Source: Rhineura floridana
Taxonomy: Eukaryota > Chordata > Lepidosauria > Squamata > Rhineuridae
Assembly: GCF_030035675.1 (NCBI RefSeq)
Contig: NC_084482.1
Span: 221,611,943 to 221,675,942, forward strand
Length of the DNA stretch: 64,000 nucleotides
Direction of reading: 5' to 3'
A program made the position numbers and the translations under genes. Shown in pieces: positions 9,120 through 19,269 of this stretch. The notes under the pieces are model-generated. The model did not search any database, was not told the origin of the DNA, and was given only the letters and a program-made list of their open reading frames with translations. Within the stretch, counting starts at the first letter, position 1, and each line of letters opens with the position of its first letter.

Positions 9120-11729
9120 TTTATTTTATTTTATTTATGTATTTAATTTAATTTATATACCGCCCTAAGCCAAAAAGGCTCTCTGGGCGGTGTACATAAG
9201 AGATAAAACAAGCACAATATATAAATACAATAAGTATAACGAAATCAAAGATCAAAACAAACAATAACAAAGAACCAACAATGTCAAAATACAACAATAA
9301 TGAAAATACTGATAAAATACACTATAAAATACAATTTAAAATACACTCTAAAATGCCTGGGAGTATAAAAAGGTTTTCACCTGGCGCCGAAAGGATAGCA
9401 GCGTTGGCGCCAGGCGTACCTCATCAGGGAGACTATTCCACAGTTCGGGGGCCACTACCGAAAACGCCCTAGTTCTACTCACAACCCTCCGGGCTTCTCG
9501 ATGGGATGGCACCCGGAGGAGGGCCTTAGATGCTGAGCGCAGTGTACGGGTAGGTTCATATTGGGAGAGGCGTTCCACCAGGTATTGCGGTCCCATGCCG
9601 TGTAGGGCTTTATAGGTCAAAACCAGCACTTTGAATCTAGCCCGGAAACAAATAGGAAGCCAGTGCAGATGAGCCAGAACAGGTGTTATATGAGCAGACC
9701 TTCTGGTGCACGTCAGTAATCTGGCCGCTGCATTCTGGACTAGCTGTGGTTTCCGAACTATCTTCAAGGGCAGCCCAACGTAGAGCGCATTGCAGTAGTC
9801 CAGCCTAGATGTTACCAGAGCGTGAACAACTGAGGCGAGGTCGTCACTGTCTAGATAGGGACATAGCTGGGCTACCAGTCAAAGATGGTAGAAAGCATTC
9901 CATGCCACCGAGGCCACCTGGGTCTCGAGAGACAAGGAAGGATCGAAAAGAACTCCCAAGCTACGAACCTGTTCCTTCAAGGGGAGTGTAACCCCATCAA
10001 GAACAGGATGAACATCCTCCATCTGGACACTGAAGGCACTCACCAACAGCGTCTCGGTCTTGTCAGGATTGAGCTTCAGTTTGTTAGCTCACATCCAGTC
10101 CATTATCACGGCCAGGCAGCGGTTTAGCACGTTAACAGCCTCACCTGAAGAGGATGAAAAGGAGAAATAGAGTTGTGTGTCATCAGCATACTGATGACAA
10201 CGCACCCCAAAACTCCTGTTGACCGCACCCAGCGGCTGCATGTAGATGTTAAAAAGCATGGGGGACAGTACCGATCCCTGCGGGACTCCACAATGGAGAG
10301 TCCAGGGTGTCGAGCAATGTTCCCCAAGCACTACCTTCTGGTGACGACCCACCAAGTAGGAGCGGACCCACTGCCAAGCAGTACCCCCAACTCCCAACTC
10401 CGTGAGTCTTCCCAGAAGGATGCCATGGTCGATGGTATCAAAAGCAGCTGAGAGATCAAGGAGAATCAACAGAGTCACACTCCCCCTGTCCCTCTCCCGA
10501 CAGAGGTCATCGTACAGGGCGACCAGGGCTGTTTCGGTGCCATAACCGGGCCTAAAACCGGATTGAAATGGATCAAGATAATCAGTGTCATCCAAGAGCC
10601 CCTGGAGCTGGCCGGCAACCACCCGCTCCAGGATCTTGCCCAGGAACGGAACATTCGCCACAGGTCTATAGTTGTTCAAGTTATCTGGGTCCAAGGAGGG
10701 TTTCTTCAGGAGTGGTCTCACCTCTGCCTCTTTTAGGCAGTCAGGGACCACTCCCTCTCTTAAAGAGGCATTTATTACCTCCTTGGCCCAGCCGGCGGTT
10801 CCGGTCCTGCCAGCTTTCACCAGCCAAGAGGGGCAAGGATCCAGTACAGATGTGGTCGCCCGCACCAGTCCAAGGATCCTGTCAACATCCTCAAGCTGCA
10901 CAGACTGAAACTCATCCAATAAATGAGGACAAGACCGTGATCTGGATACTTCATTAGGTCCAACTGCTATAATATTGGAGTCTAAGTCCCGGCGAATGCA
11001 TGCGATCTTATCTTGGAAGTGCTTAGCGAACTCATCACAGCGGGCTACAGATGAATCTATAATATCCCGAGGACCAGAATGTAAAAGCCCTCGCACAATT
11101 TTAAAGAGCTCCGCTGGGCGGGAGAGTGATGACTTAATAGTATCAGCAAAATATCTCTTTTTTGCTGCCCTCACCGCTACTATATACTGCTTAGAACAAG
11201 CACTTACCAAGGTGTAATTGCATTCATCGGGAGTTCGCCTCCATCTGCACTCAAGCCTCCTCCTCTCTTGCTTCATCGCTCTCAGCTCCAAGGTATACCA
11301 TGGAGCTGTATGAGCTCTGCATAGGAGGGGGCGCATGGGAGCGATCGTGTCAACCGCCCGGGTCATTTCCGTATTCCACAGTTCAACCAGGGCTTCGACA
11401 GGAGCGCCAGTCTTCTCAGTCGGAAAAACCCCCAGAGCCCTTTGGAAACCCTCAGGATCCATTAGTCTCCGGGGGCGGACCAAATTAATAGGTCCCCCGC
11501 CCTTGCAGAGGGAAAGGGCTGCTGTGAGCCTAAACTTCAGCAAGCGGTGATCTGTCCATGACAAAGGAATAGATGATAAATCCCCAACCTCCAGATCACC
11601 ATCTCCATGTCCAGTGACGAAGATCAAATCAAGGGTATGTCCCGACACAAGTGTCGGGCCAGAAACAAATTGAGACAGCCCCATGGTTGTCATGGAAACC
11701 ATGAAGTCCTGAGCCGCCCCAGATAAAGC
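9120..11729 (-). mobile_element. L2-clade LINE, 2.6 kb, 5'-truncated, unit A only
   Basis: Inserted antisense at CTAGATA|GGCC. Unit C has the uninterrupted site at 48143-48155. The flanks carry a 5-bp repeat AGATA (9115-9119, 11730-11734). In element direction it begins inside the endonuclease domain, runs through RT and the C-terminal domain, and ends with a GGCGGTATATAAAT-type 3' UTR and an AAAT-rich tail. Only two in-frame stops were found, so it is a recent arrival, later than the A/C split. Confidence 0.92.
9348..11702 (-). pseudogene. L2 ORF2: endonuclease C-terminus and reverse transcriptase
   Basis: One reading frame of 785 codons. The first 537 codons are open: 'HTLDLIFVTGHGDG' and 'WTDHRLL' of the endonuclease, then RT blocks 'NNYRPVANVPFLGKILERVV', 'FQSGFRPGYGTETAL', 'LLDLSAAFDTIDH', 'GVPQGSVLSPMLFNIYM' and the catalytic 'YADD'. 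Stops occur at 10089-10091 and 9879-9881, after which the same frame runs on through 'SRLDYCNALYVGLP', 'QNAAARLLT', 'LHWLPI' and 'ELWNSLPDEVRLAPTLLSF'. The N-terminal endonuclease half is missing by 5' truncation, so the copy cannot move on its own. Confidence 0.9.
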
Positions 11730-11970
11730 AGATAGGCCTGTGGTCTGATTCCACAGGGCTGTTCTGAGGAAGAGCCGCTAGGTTGAAGTTTCTTTTCTAC
11801 CTGCTGAGGAATCCCCCAAATTAAGATGGCTGGATTGGTTTCCACAGAGCCCCTGAGTGGAGATTTATGTACACCTCCAGGCAACTGGTCAGGAGGATAA
11901 CTTGTGTCCCTGTACTAATCGGTTCCAGATCTAAAATCTTTGTTTGCTTTGGGGAGGAGAGGATAATTTG

Positions 11971-12055
11971 GGAATGTCAAAACTAGGCTTCACCTCTTGG
12001 CTGGAAGAGCATGATCCAGTTGTATGTGGCTCTGATGAAAGGGAGAGATCAGTAG
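11971..12055 (+). pseudogene. KRAB-B-like exon relic, first copy, unit A
   Basis: An open stretch reading ATG, then SKLGFTSWLEEHDPVVCGSD and ERERSV, up to a good donor GTAG|GTATGG. The 'SWLEE' core is typical of the exon after KRAB-A in reptilian ZNF genes. Compared with the second copy (13918), about 40 bases including the acceptor tract are missing just upstream, so it probably no longer splices. Unit C has the same relic at 48387. Confidence 0.6.
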
Positions 12056-13234
12056 GTATGGACTTGAAAGATTACTCAGGGAAGCTGTAGAAGGATTTCA
12101 CAACACTGAATCTTGGTGGTCTCCAGGAACCTAGAGGGAGTACCCCAACACCTCAAATACCCCACGCTTCCCCCACATAGGTGTAGGGTTGGCAATAGCG
12201 TGTGCTATGTGCCTTTGAAGCACTCTCTATTTTCAGCAGTAATCAAAAGTGTGACATCAAATATAAATGCTTTCTTAAAAGAGGAAAGAGGAAAATTACA
12301 AGCATGCACATTCACTCTCAAATCAGCAAAGCTTCTCCAATGGCTCCTTAACAGCAATGAAGTAGCTTGTAGGCATGAAAGATCTTCCTTACTCTGTGAG
12401 TTGAGGAACTCAACAGAGGGGCACCCCCATGCTCCAAAAGCAATGCCCAGGCTGCTGGGACTAAGTGGTAGCTCAGAGAACATAGGATCCGCCTCTGGAT
12501 GGTCAGGGAGTGATGACGTGTTCTTTATATACCCTCACGGATGTTCCCCCCTCTTACTTAAAGATGTTTTAATGTCAAATCTCTGAAGTTAGTTGGTCAC
12601 TAGCCTTCCACGTCTCCTTCTTTCCTGGAAAGTGTCTGCCCTGACTACATAGGTTGTTTTCAAAGTGCACGCTTGTTCGACTTTTTGAAATTAAACTTTG
12701 TGGTTTCTGTCTCCTTTTGGTTCTGCTATTTGTGACCTTCGGGACTTTCTAAACAAAGTGACCTGATCTTTTAAAGCTTTTCCCTAACAAATACTGATGC
12801 CATTTTATGATTAATTGAAACCTATAGAAACCCTAAAGTTATAATCACTGTTTAATCAGTACCTGTATATTGGCATTATAATTGCATTTAAAGCTTCTTC
12901 CTTTCTTGCACGTGCGTCCCAGGTTACCTTCCTCAGTTTATCCAGGATGTCTCCCTTTCATCTCTGAAATTAGTTGGTCACTAGCCTTCCACATCACCTT
13001 CTTTCCAGGTTACCTTCCTCAGTTTAGCTTTCTTGGAGCAAACCAGGATGTCTCCCTTTGCATCCTCCAGCTTGCTATTGTGCTTTGCATAGAGACATTT
13101 AAAATTTCTTGTAACGAATTCACTCTTGCTTGCATTCATTTGTAAATTACTCCCTATACATGATGAAGCTTCATCTCCTTTGAAACTAGATTTCATAGAG
13201 TTTAAATGATTTGAACATTGACATGAAATCGAGC
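12056..13234. other. Intron sequence without recognised features
   Basis: Collinear with unit C 48471-49670. A 157-codon open frame (12113-12586) is also open in C, but the reverse strand is open over part of it and the composition is intron-like. I do not call it coding. A ~40-bp motif (CTGAAATTAGTTGGTCACTAG) is repeated at 12583 and 12964, showing local duplication. Confidence 0.4.
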
Positions 13235-13510
13235 CTTCAGTGTCATCGGCCCAGTTCTCTGGAAAGCTCTGCCAACAGAGGTTCAGCAGGCGTCTTCTGT
13301 TTTAACTTCGAAGCGCCTGCTGAAAACCTTTCTGTGCCGCCAGGCAGGCAATTAAGAGCATGCTCTTTTCACAACACTTGACCTTTGTTTTTATTGTATA
13401 TTTGATGTTTTTAATTTTTGGTGGTTGCCTTTTTTTAACGTGTTGTAAACTGCTTTGACGTTTCTAATGAAATAGCGGTATACAAAGAGCCTATAAATGA
13501 ATAAATAGAT
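13235..13510 (+). mobile_element. Old L2-like LINE 3' end
   Basis: Encodes a decayed 'CRQRF...LLKTFLC' type C-terminus followed by a LINE 3' UTR ending TATAAATGAATAAATA. Shared with unit C (about 49670-49945) and absent from unit B, which lacks this region. Confidence 0.6.
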
Positions 13511-13917
13511 GTGATATCTCTGGAATCAGAAAAACAGCTGGAGCTAAGTGATGCCTTCATGTGCTCCCTGTAGACTTCCCATCTGCATCCACTTTGGCAC
13601 TGTGAGGATGCTGGAATAGATAGGCCTGTGGTCTGATCCAGCCAGGCTGTTCATATAAAGAGGGGGAATGGCATCCAGGTTGAAGTTTCCTTCCCATCTG
13701 CTGAGAAATCCCCCAAATTAAGATAGCTGGATTGGTTTCCACAGTGTCACTGAATTGAGGTTTTTGAACAGTTTCTTGTCCACAAGAGACATTTGGATCT
13801 ACGTCCCTGTGCTATTCATCTCCAGGAGATCTAAGATCGTTCTTTGTTTTGGAGAGAGGAGAATAATTTCAGTTCAGAATTAATTAGCTTATCTGTATCT
13901 TTGAAAGAAATGTCAAA

Positions 13918-13991
13918 CCTGGGCTTAGTCTCTTGGCTGGAAGAACAAGAACTAATTGTACAGGGCTTTGATGAAGGGGAGAGATCAGTCG
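13918..13991 (+). pseudogene. KRAB-B-like exon, second copy, donor lost (unit A)
   Basis: Follows a TATCTTTGAAAG acceptor and reads ATG SNLGLVSWLEEQELIVQG then FDEGERSV. In unit B the same exon ends TTG|GTATGA, but in A and C about 115 bases starting at the donor are missing, so the sequence runs GTCGGGCATTCC. Without the donor the exon cannot be spliced normally. A and C share this deletion, so it arose before they separated. Confidence 0.65.
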
Positions 13992-14119
13992 GGCATTCCC
14001 CTTACGGTTCAGAGCATCATTGCAAACTCGTGTAGTGTTGGTCTTTGGCCATCCCTGTCTTAGCTCAGCTAAGTTTAATCCCTTGAATCTTCAGGTGGAA
14101 TTTAGAAGTGTCTTTATCT

Positions 14120-14215
14120 GAAAACCTGCAGCGCAGCTGCCAGCCAGTATTGACAGTACTGACCTCGAGGGACCAGGGTCTGATTCAGTATATCACAACT
14201 TCATTTGTTCCTATA
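14120..14215 (+). mobile_element. SINE 3' fragment
   Basis: CTGCCAGCCAGTATTGACAG...GAGGGACCAG...CTGATTCAGTATATC matches the tail of the tRNA-Ala-like SINE family; the head is absent. Paralogous copies are at ~30420 (B) and ~50565 (C). Confidence 0.65.
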
Positions 14216-14504
14216 TTTCTGTCTGACCAGCTCTTTTGACTGCAGTCAAATTATTAAGAATCAAGGAGAAGTGAGCTGTGCCCAATTTGTCCTGTTCTGC
14301 AGTCTTGCTGCCCTTCTCTTCCCCCGCACCCCACTTTTCATTGCATATTATTTTAGAAATATATATCACAGTTGTATGGCAGTAGGAGGAAACCCAGACA
14401 AATCTGGGCTTAGTGACATCAAGTGTTATATGGACCTGAAAGGAATTTATGTTGCTGTGTGAGACTGCAGGATATTCAGGTAACCTTGCTTTCATCTGGC
14501 CACG

Positions 14505-15995
14505 CAAAGATAACGTAAAATCTTTATTACGGTCCAAGACCACCGATATAATTACGGATCCTCTGAATATCAGAGTGGAGATAGAATAGAATACAGTATC
14601 AGTGCAGTGAGAAAGCTAAAAAGCTAAAACCGGGTCCACATAGTAATCTAGCTAAAACCTTGATCTAATAGACATCGCATTAGGTCCCTCCTGCGAGCCA
14701 TAGCAGCTGTGCAGAACGAGGCGACCTCAGAGTGATCCGTGATTCTGAATCTGCCATTAAATATTGTAAAATCATAGCTTCTGGGCTCAGAGGAAGATTA
14801 GATAAAAGTGGGGAGATGAACTTCAGGCGGAGATCTGAATAAAAAGGGCAGCAAAGTAGTACAAGGTTCACTGTCTCCACTGCATCTGCTCCACAGGGGC
14901 AAGTTCGATCATAACAATCGACTCCCCTGTATCTACCCTCCATTAGTGCTGAGGGCAGAACATTGAATCGTGCCAGGGTAAAAGCTCTCCTGAGTTTCGG
15001 GGTAGATAAACTTGAAATGTAAGTGGCCAAGATACAGGGATTTACATTAATACTGCATTCTGAATAAGCGGCAACTAGGCTCATGTTGTTCTGATACTCA
15101 ACATCTTTGAGGCGTTGGATGATTGTTGTTTTAGCGGTCGTATGGCCTAGGGCACCAATCGCTGGGAGCGAAAAACCGAGAGTTCCGAGTTTGTGAATCG
15201 TTACCCGATGCCATTGAGATTGGAAGGAATCTTCCAAAGTTAAGGGGGGCAATCCAGTGGGTAAAAATAGCAGCTTCATCCAGTAGTTAAATTTTAATAT
15301 CCAAGCGTGGGTCTCAATCAGAAGGGCACCTAATTCCAAGCGTAAGGTCACATTGGGGACACATCTCGGAGCGCCCAAAATGGACCTCATGAATTTAGAT
15401 TGTACCCTCTCCAACCATGCGTAATTGCCTCCACTACAAATTTGGGTCCCGTAAAGAAGTTGAGGAAGCACCTTGGCGTTGAATACCTGGACTGCTGCCG
15501 GAATGTACTGACCGCCCTTTGTATAAAAGAAGGTCAGTAAAGCTCTGGCTGATTTCTGTGCGGTCGTAGCAGACTGGACAAAATGCGCATTCCAAGAACC
15601 TAAGGGATGGAATGCAATGCCAAGGTAACTGAAGGCGTTGACTTGGTCAATAATATGGTTGTCAATTTGCCAGCGGTGTTTATGTCTGCTTTTGGCGAAA
15701 ACTAAAACCTTGCATTTCGCATAGTTAATTCTCAAAAGTTCATCCACACAAAAGGAGGCAAGTTCTCTTAAGAGACGACGTAAGCCCACCTGCGTTTGGC
15801 ATAACAGGGCAATGTCGTCAGCATATAGAAGACAGGTTAAGTGTCTCCTTGCCAAGACAGGAGGGTGAGAGTTTACTGCCGACAGGCGTTTTGTCAGCGA
15901 GTTTATATAGATATTGAATAGGGAGGGAGGGCCATGCAAAGATAAAAGGGGGAGAATAATGGAGATGTAAAAATAGAGAAGCAGATAATTGGGCT
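14505..15995 (-). mobile_element. Non-LTR retrotransposon, possibly Vingi/I-like, RT C-terminal half
   Basis: Antisense to the host gene and ending only ~75 bases before the zinc-finger exon. A 439-codon open frame (14680-15999) has 'SLFNIYINSLT', catalytic 'YADDIALL', 'INYAKCKVLVFAKSRHKHRW', 'FSYLGIAFHP', 'QLLYGTQI' and a C-terminal 'CPCGA...LLCCPFY' zinc-binding-like motif. It starts inside RT, so it is 5'-truncated. The clade call is tentative: the motifs fit I/Vingi-type elements better than CR1, L2 or RTE. The same insertion is in unit C. The 3' end carries CCGTAATAAAGATTTTACG. Confidence 0.75.
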
Positions 15996-16070
15996 TCATC
16001 TGTGATGAAATGCTTTGTTTCTGCCTTGAAATTCCAATGTGTTTTTTTCAACCCTCTTCCCCCCCAGCAG

Positions 16071-18343
16071 GTGACCAGCAGAATGAGAATAATAGAAAAC
16101 CACAGATGGTGCCACTGGTAATAGCCAAGACTGAGAGTCACACAGGGGAGAAACCATTTAAATGCATGGAGTGTGGAAAGAGCTTCAGTCAGAGCGGTCA
16201 CCTTACTTTGCATCAAGGAACCCATACAGGGGAGAAGCCATTTAAATGCAGGGAGTGTGGAAAGAGCTTCAGTCAGAGCAATGAGCTTACTTCGCATCAA
16301 AGAACCCATACAGGGGAGAAACCATTTAAATGCAGTGAGTGCGGAAAGAGCTTCAGTGTAAGCAGTAGCCTGAAATTACATCACCAAACACACACAGGGG
16401 AGAAACCATTTAAATGCATGGAGTGTGGACAGGGCTTTAGTCAGAGAAGTAAGGTTACTTCACATCAAAGAACACACACAGGGGAGAAACCATTTAAATG
16501 CATGGAGTGTGGACAGGGGTTTAGTGAGAGAAGTAAGCTTACTTCACATCACCGAACACACACAGGGGAGAAACCATTTAAATGCAGAGAGTGTGGAAAG
16601 TGCTTCAATCAGAACGGTAGCCTTACTTCGCATCAAAGAACCCACACAGGCGAGAAACCATTTAAATGCAGGGAATGTGGAAAGAGCTTCAGGCAGAGCA
16701 TTCACCTTACTTTGCATCACAGAACACACACAGGGGAGAAACCATTTAAATGCAGAGAGTGTGGAATGAGCTTCAGTCAGAGCAGTGAGCTTACTTCGCA
16801 TCAAAGAACTCACACAGGGGAGAAGCCATTTAAATGCAAGCAGTGTGGAAAGTGCTTCAGTCAGAACAGTAGCCTTACTTTACATGAAAGAACCCACACA
16901 GGCGAGAAACCATTTAAATGCAGGGAATGTGGAAAGAGCTTCAGTCAGAGCAGTAAACTTACTTTACATCAAAGAACCCACACAGGTGAGAAGCCATTTA
17001 AATGCATGGAGTGTGGAAAGAGCTTCAGTCGAAGCAGTGACCTTACTTCGCATCAAAGAACCCACACAGGGGAGAAGCCATTTAAATGCATGGAGTGTGG
17101 AAAGAGCTTCAGTCGAAGCAGTGACCTTACTTCGCATCAAAGAACCCACACAGGGGAGAAGCCATTTAAATGCAAAGAGTGTGGAAAGAGCTTCAGTGTA
17201 AGCAGTCGCCTGACATTACATCACCGTTCACACACAGGGGAGAAACCATTTAAATGCATGGAGTGTGGACAGGGCTTTAGTCAGAGAAGTAAGCTTACTT
17301 CACATCAAAGAACCCACACAGGGGAGAAGCCATTTAAATGCAGTGAGTGCGGAAAGAGCTTCAGTGTAAGCAGTAGCCTGAAATTACATCACCAAACACA
17401 CACAGGGGAGAAACCATTTAAATGCATGGAGTGTGGACAGGGCTTTAGTCAGAGAAGTAAGCTTACTTCACATCAAAGAACACACACAGGGGAGAAACCA
17501 TTTAAATGCATGGAGTGTGGACAGGGGTTTAGTGAGAGAAATAGGCTTACTTCACATCAAAGAACCCACACGGGGGAGAAGCCATTTAAATGTAAGGAGT
17601 GTGGAAAGAGCTTCAGTCAGAGTGGTAACCTCAGGTTACATGAAAGAACACACACAGGGGAGAAACCATTTAAATGCAGTGAGTGCGGAAAGAGCTTCAG
17701 TCAGAGAAGTAAGCTTACTTTGCATCAAAGAACCCATACAGGGGAGAAACAATTTAAATGCAGTGAGTGTGGAAAGAGCTTCAGTCGGAGCAGTGACCTT
17801 ATTTTGCATCAAAGAACCCACACAGGGGAGAAGCCATTTAAATGGAAAGAGTGTGGAAAGAGCTTCAGTCGGAGTGGTAACCTCAGATTACATGAAAGAA
17901 CACACACAGGGGAGAAACCATTTAAATGCAGTGAGTGCGGAAAGAGCTTCAGTGTAAGCATTAGCCTGAAATTACATCACCAAACACACACAGGGGAGAA
18001 ACCATTTAAATGCAAGGAGTGTGGACAGGGCTTTAATAAGAGCAGTCACCTTACTTCACATCAAAGAACCCACACAGGGGAGAAGCCATTTAAATGTAAC
18101 GAGTGTGGAAAGAGCTTCAGTCAAAGCGGTCCCCTTACTTCACATCAAAGAATCCACACCGGGGAGAAACCATTTAAATGCAGGGAGTGTGGAAAGAGCT
18201 TCCGTCGGAATGATCACCTTACATTACATGAAAGAACCCACACAGGGGAGAAACCGTTTAAATGCAGGGAGTGTGGAAAAAGCTTCAGTGTAAGCAGTAA
18301 CCTTGTTTTACATCACAGAACCCACACGGGAGAAACCATTTAA
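16071..18343 (+). CDS. Zinc-finger exon, unit A: 26 C2H2 fingers
   Basis: The exon starts after CCCCCCAGCAG with GT GAC CAG, phase 1, in frame with KRAB-A or the linker exon. After a short lead ([19 protein letters not shown]) come 26 tandem C2H2 fingers of 28 residues with TGEKPF linkers and no frameshift. A typical finger is C-x2-C-x12-H-x3-H. Finger 21 has Trp instead of the first Cys (KWKECGK) and probably does not fold with zinc. Fingers 3-5 and 15-17 are a near-identical block, and fingers 11 and 12 are identical, so the array grew recently by internal duplication. About 30 lead residues kept in unit C ([11 protein letters not shown] and on) are absent. It ends HTGETI-stop. The protein would bind DNA in the nucleus; its target is unknown. 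The leader exon of this unit has a nonsense codon, so whether the full protein is made is doubtful. Confidence 0.9.
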
Positions 18344-18560
18344 ATGTAGTGTGTGGAAAGAGGTTCAGTCAGAGCACACTTACTTCACATGAAAAAACAC
18401 TGTGGAGTAACTTTTTTAATGCACGGAGTATGGAAAGAGATTCAATGAAAGCAGTAGGCTTACATCACGGGATACACAGGAGAAACAATTGGAATGTAGG
18501 GAGTATGGAAAGAACTTCAATGGGAGCTTTATTCTTCATCTTGCAGGCTACATAGATTAA
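18344..18560 (+). pseudogene. Decayed fingers behind the stop, unit A
   Basis: After the stop the sequence still reads as broken fingers: TGTGGAAAGAGGTTCAGTC, then GGAGTATGGAAAGAGATTC, then GGGAGTATGGAAAGAAC, with AGGAGAAACAATT linkers. About three former fingers are now 3' UTR. Unit C has the same relic, and B has it after three extra fingers. Confidence 0.8.
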
Positions 18561-18850
18561 AGCTCTATACAGGTTGGGGCCAGGATTCTTAAAAGATTAT
18601 CTCACATGTTATATATTCAGCCCATGACTGAAGTCTGCAGAAGATGGCCTCTTACGCATACCATCTCATTAGGAAGTCCACTCTGCATGATAGAGAAACC
18701 TGGCCTTTTGTGTGGTGGCATCTACTTTTTTGAACTTCCTCCTGTTACATATCAGACAGGTGTTTTTTTTTTGTGGTGCCTATAGAAGACCTTCCTTTTT
18801 CAACAAACCTTTTAAGTGCAGAGCTTTATTACTGTTTCTGTGGGATTTTA

Positions 18851-19157
18851 GAAGGTAAAGGTGTCCCCGCACTTGTAGGGCGAGTCGTTTCCGACTCTCA
18901 GGGTGACGTCTTGCGACGTTTACTAGGCAGACCGTATATATGAGGTGGGACTGCCAGTTCCTTCCCCGGTCTTTCTTTACCCCCCAGCATATGCCGGGCA
19001 CTCATTTTACTGACCATGGATGGATGGGAGGCTGAGTGGACCTCGACCCCTTTTACCGGAGATTCGACTTCCTCCTTCCATTGGAATCGAACTGCAGACG
19101 TGAGCAGAGCTTCGGCTGCATTACTGCCGCTTACCACTCTGCGTCACGGAGGGTCTG
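18851..19157 (-). mobile_element. tRNA-derived SINE, ~305 bp, unit A 3' UTR
   Basis: On the minus strand it starts with a tRNA-like head (A box GACGCAGAGTGGTAAGC, B box GCAGTTCGATTCC in this copy) and ends GGGGACACCTTTACCTT. A 12-bp duplication TGTGGGATTTTA flanks it (18839-18850, 19158-19169). Shared by A, B and C at the same place downstream of the fingers, so it was inserted before the duplications. Confidence 0.85.
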
Positions 19158-19256
19158 TGTGGGATTTTAAAATGTTTTTAATTGGTTTGCATATGAAAAG
19201 TTTTTTTTATTGTTGGTATTTTTGAGATACTTTCTGGGAAGTGATTTCTAAATGAA

Positions 19257-19262
19257 AATAAA
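19257..19262 (+). terminator. Candidate poly(A) signal, unit A
   Basis: AATAAA in an AT-rich stretch ~910 bases past the finger stop, conserved in position in B (~32976) and C (55641). It is the best-placed signal for the 3' end of the ZNF transcript, but cleavage is not shown. Confidence 0.4.
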
Positions 19263-19269
19263 ATAATAC

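Noticed and set aside
12113-12586. 157-codon frame open in A and C
   Set aside because: The reverse strand is also open over part of it, composition is intron-like, and no domain is recognisable; the copies are too similar for openness to mean much.
15989-16070. ATG at 15989 (and 52429) as the start of the zinc-finger protein
   Set aside because: It lies upstream of the CAGCAG|GTGAC acceptor in intron/LINE sequence, and the phase matches splicing from KRAB-A or the linker exon.
16100-18340. Long open frames in other phases and on the minus strand within the finger arrays (for example 16785-17201 and 16544-16813)
   Set aside because: They are periodic 28-codon shadows of the C2H2 repeats and have no independent family features.
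16130-18340. Regular 84-base repeats resembling a CRISPR array
   Set aside because: The repeats are coding fingers with no unique spacers of constant length, in a vertebrate genome.
18851-19157. tRNA gene on the minus strand
   Set aside because: The tRNA-like head continues into a SINE body, has target duplications, and lacks a complete cloverleaf.
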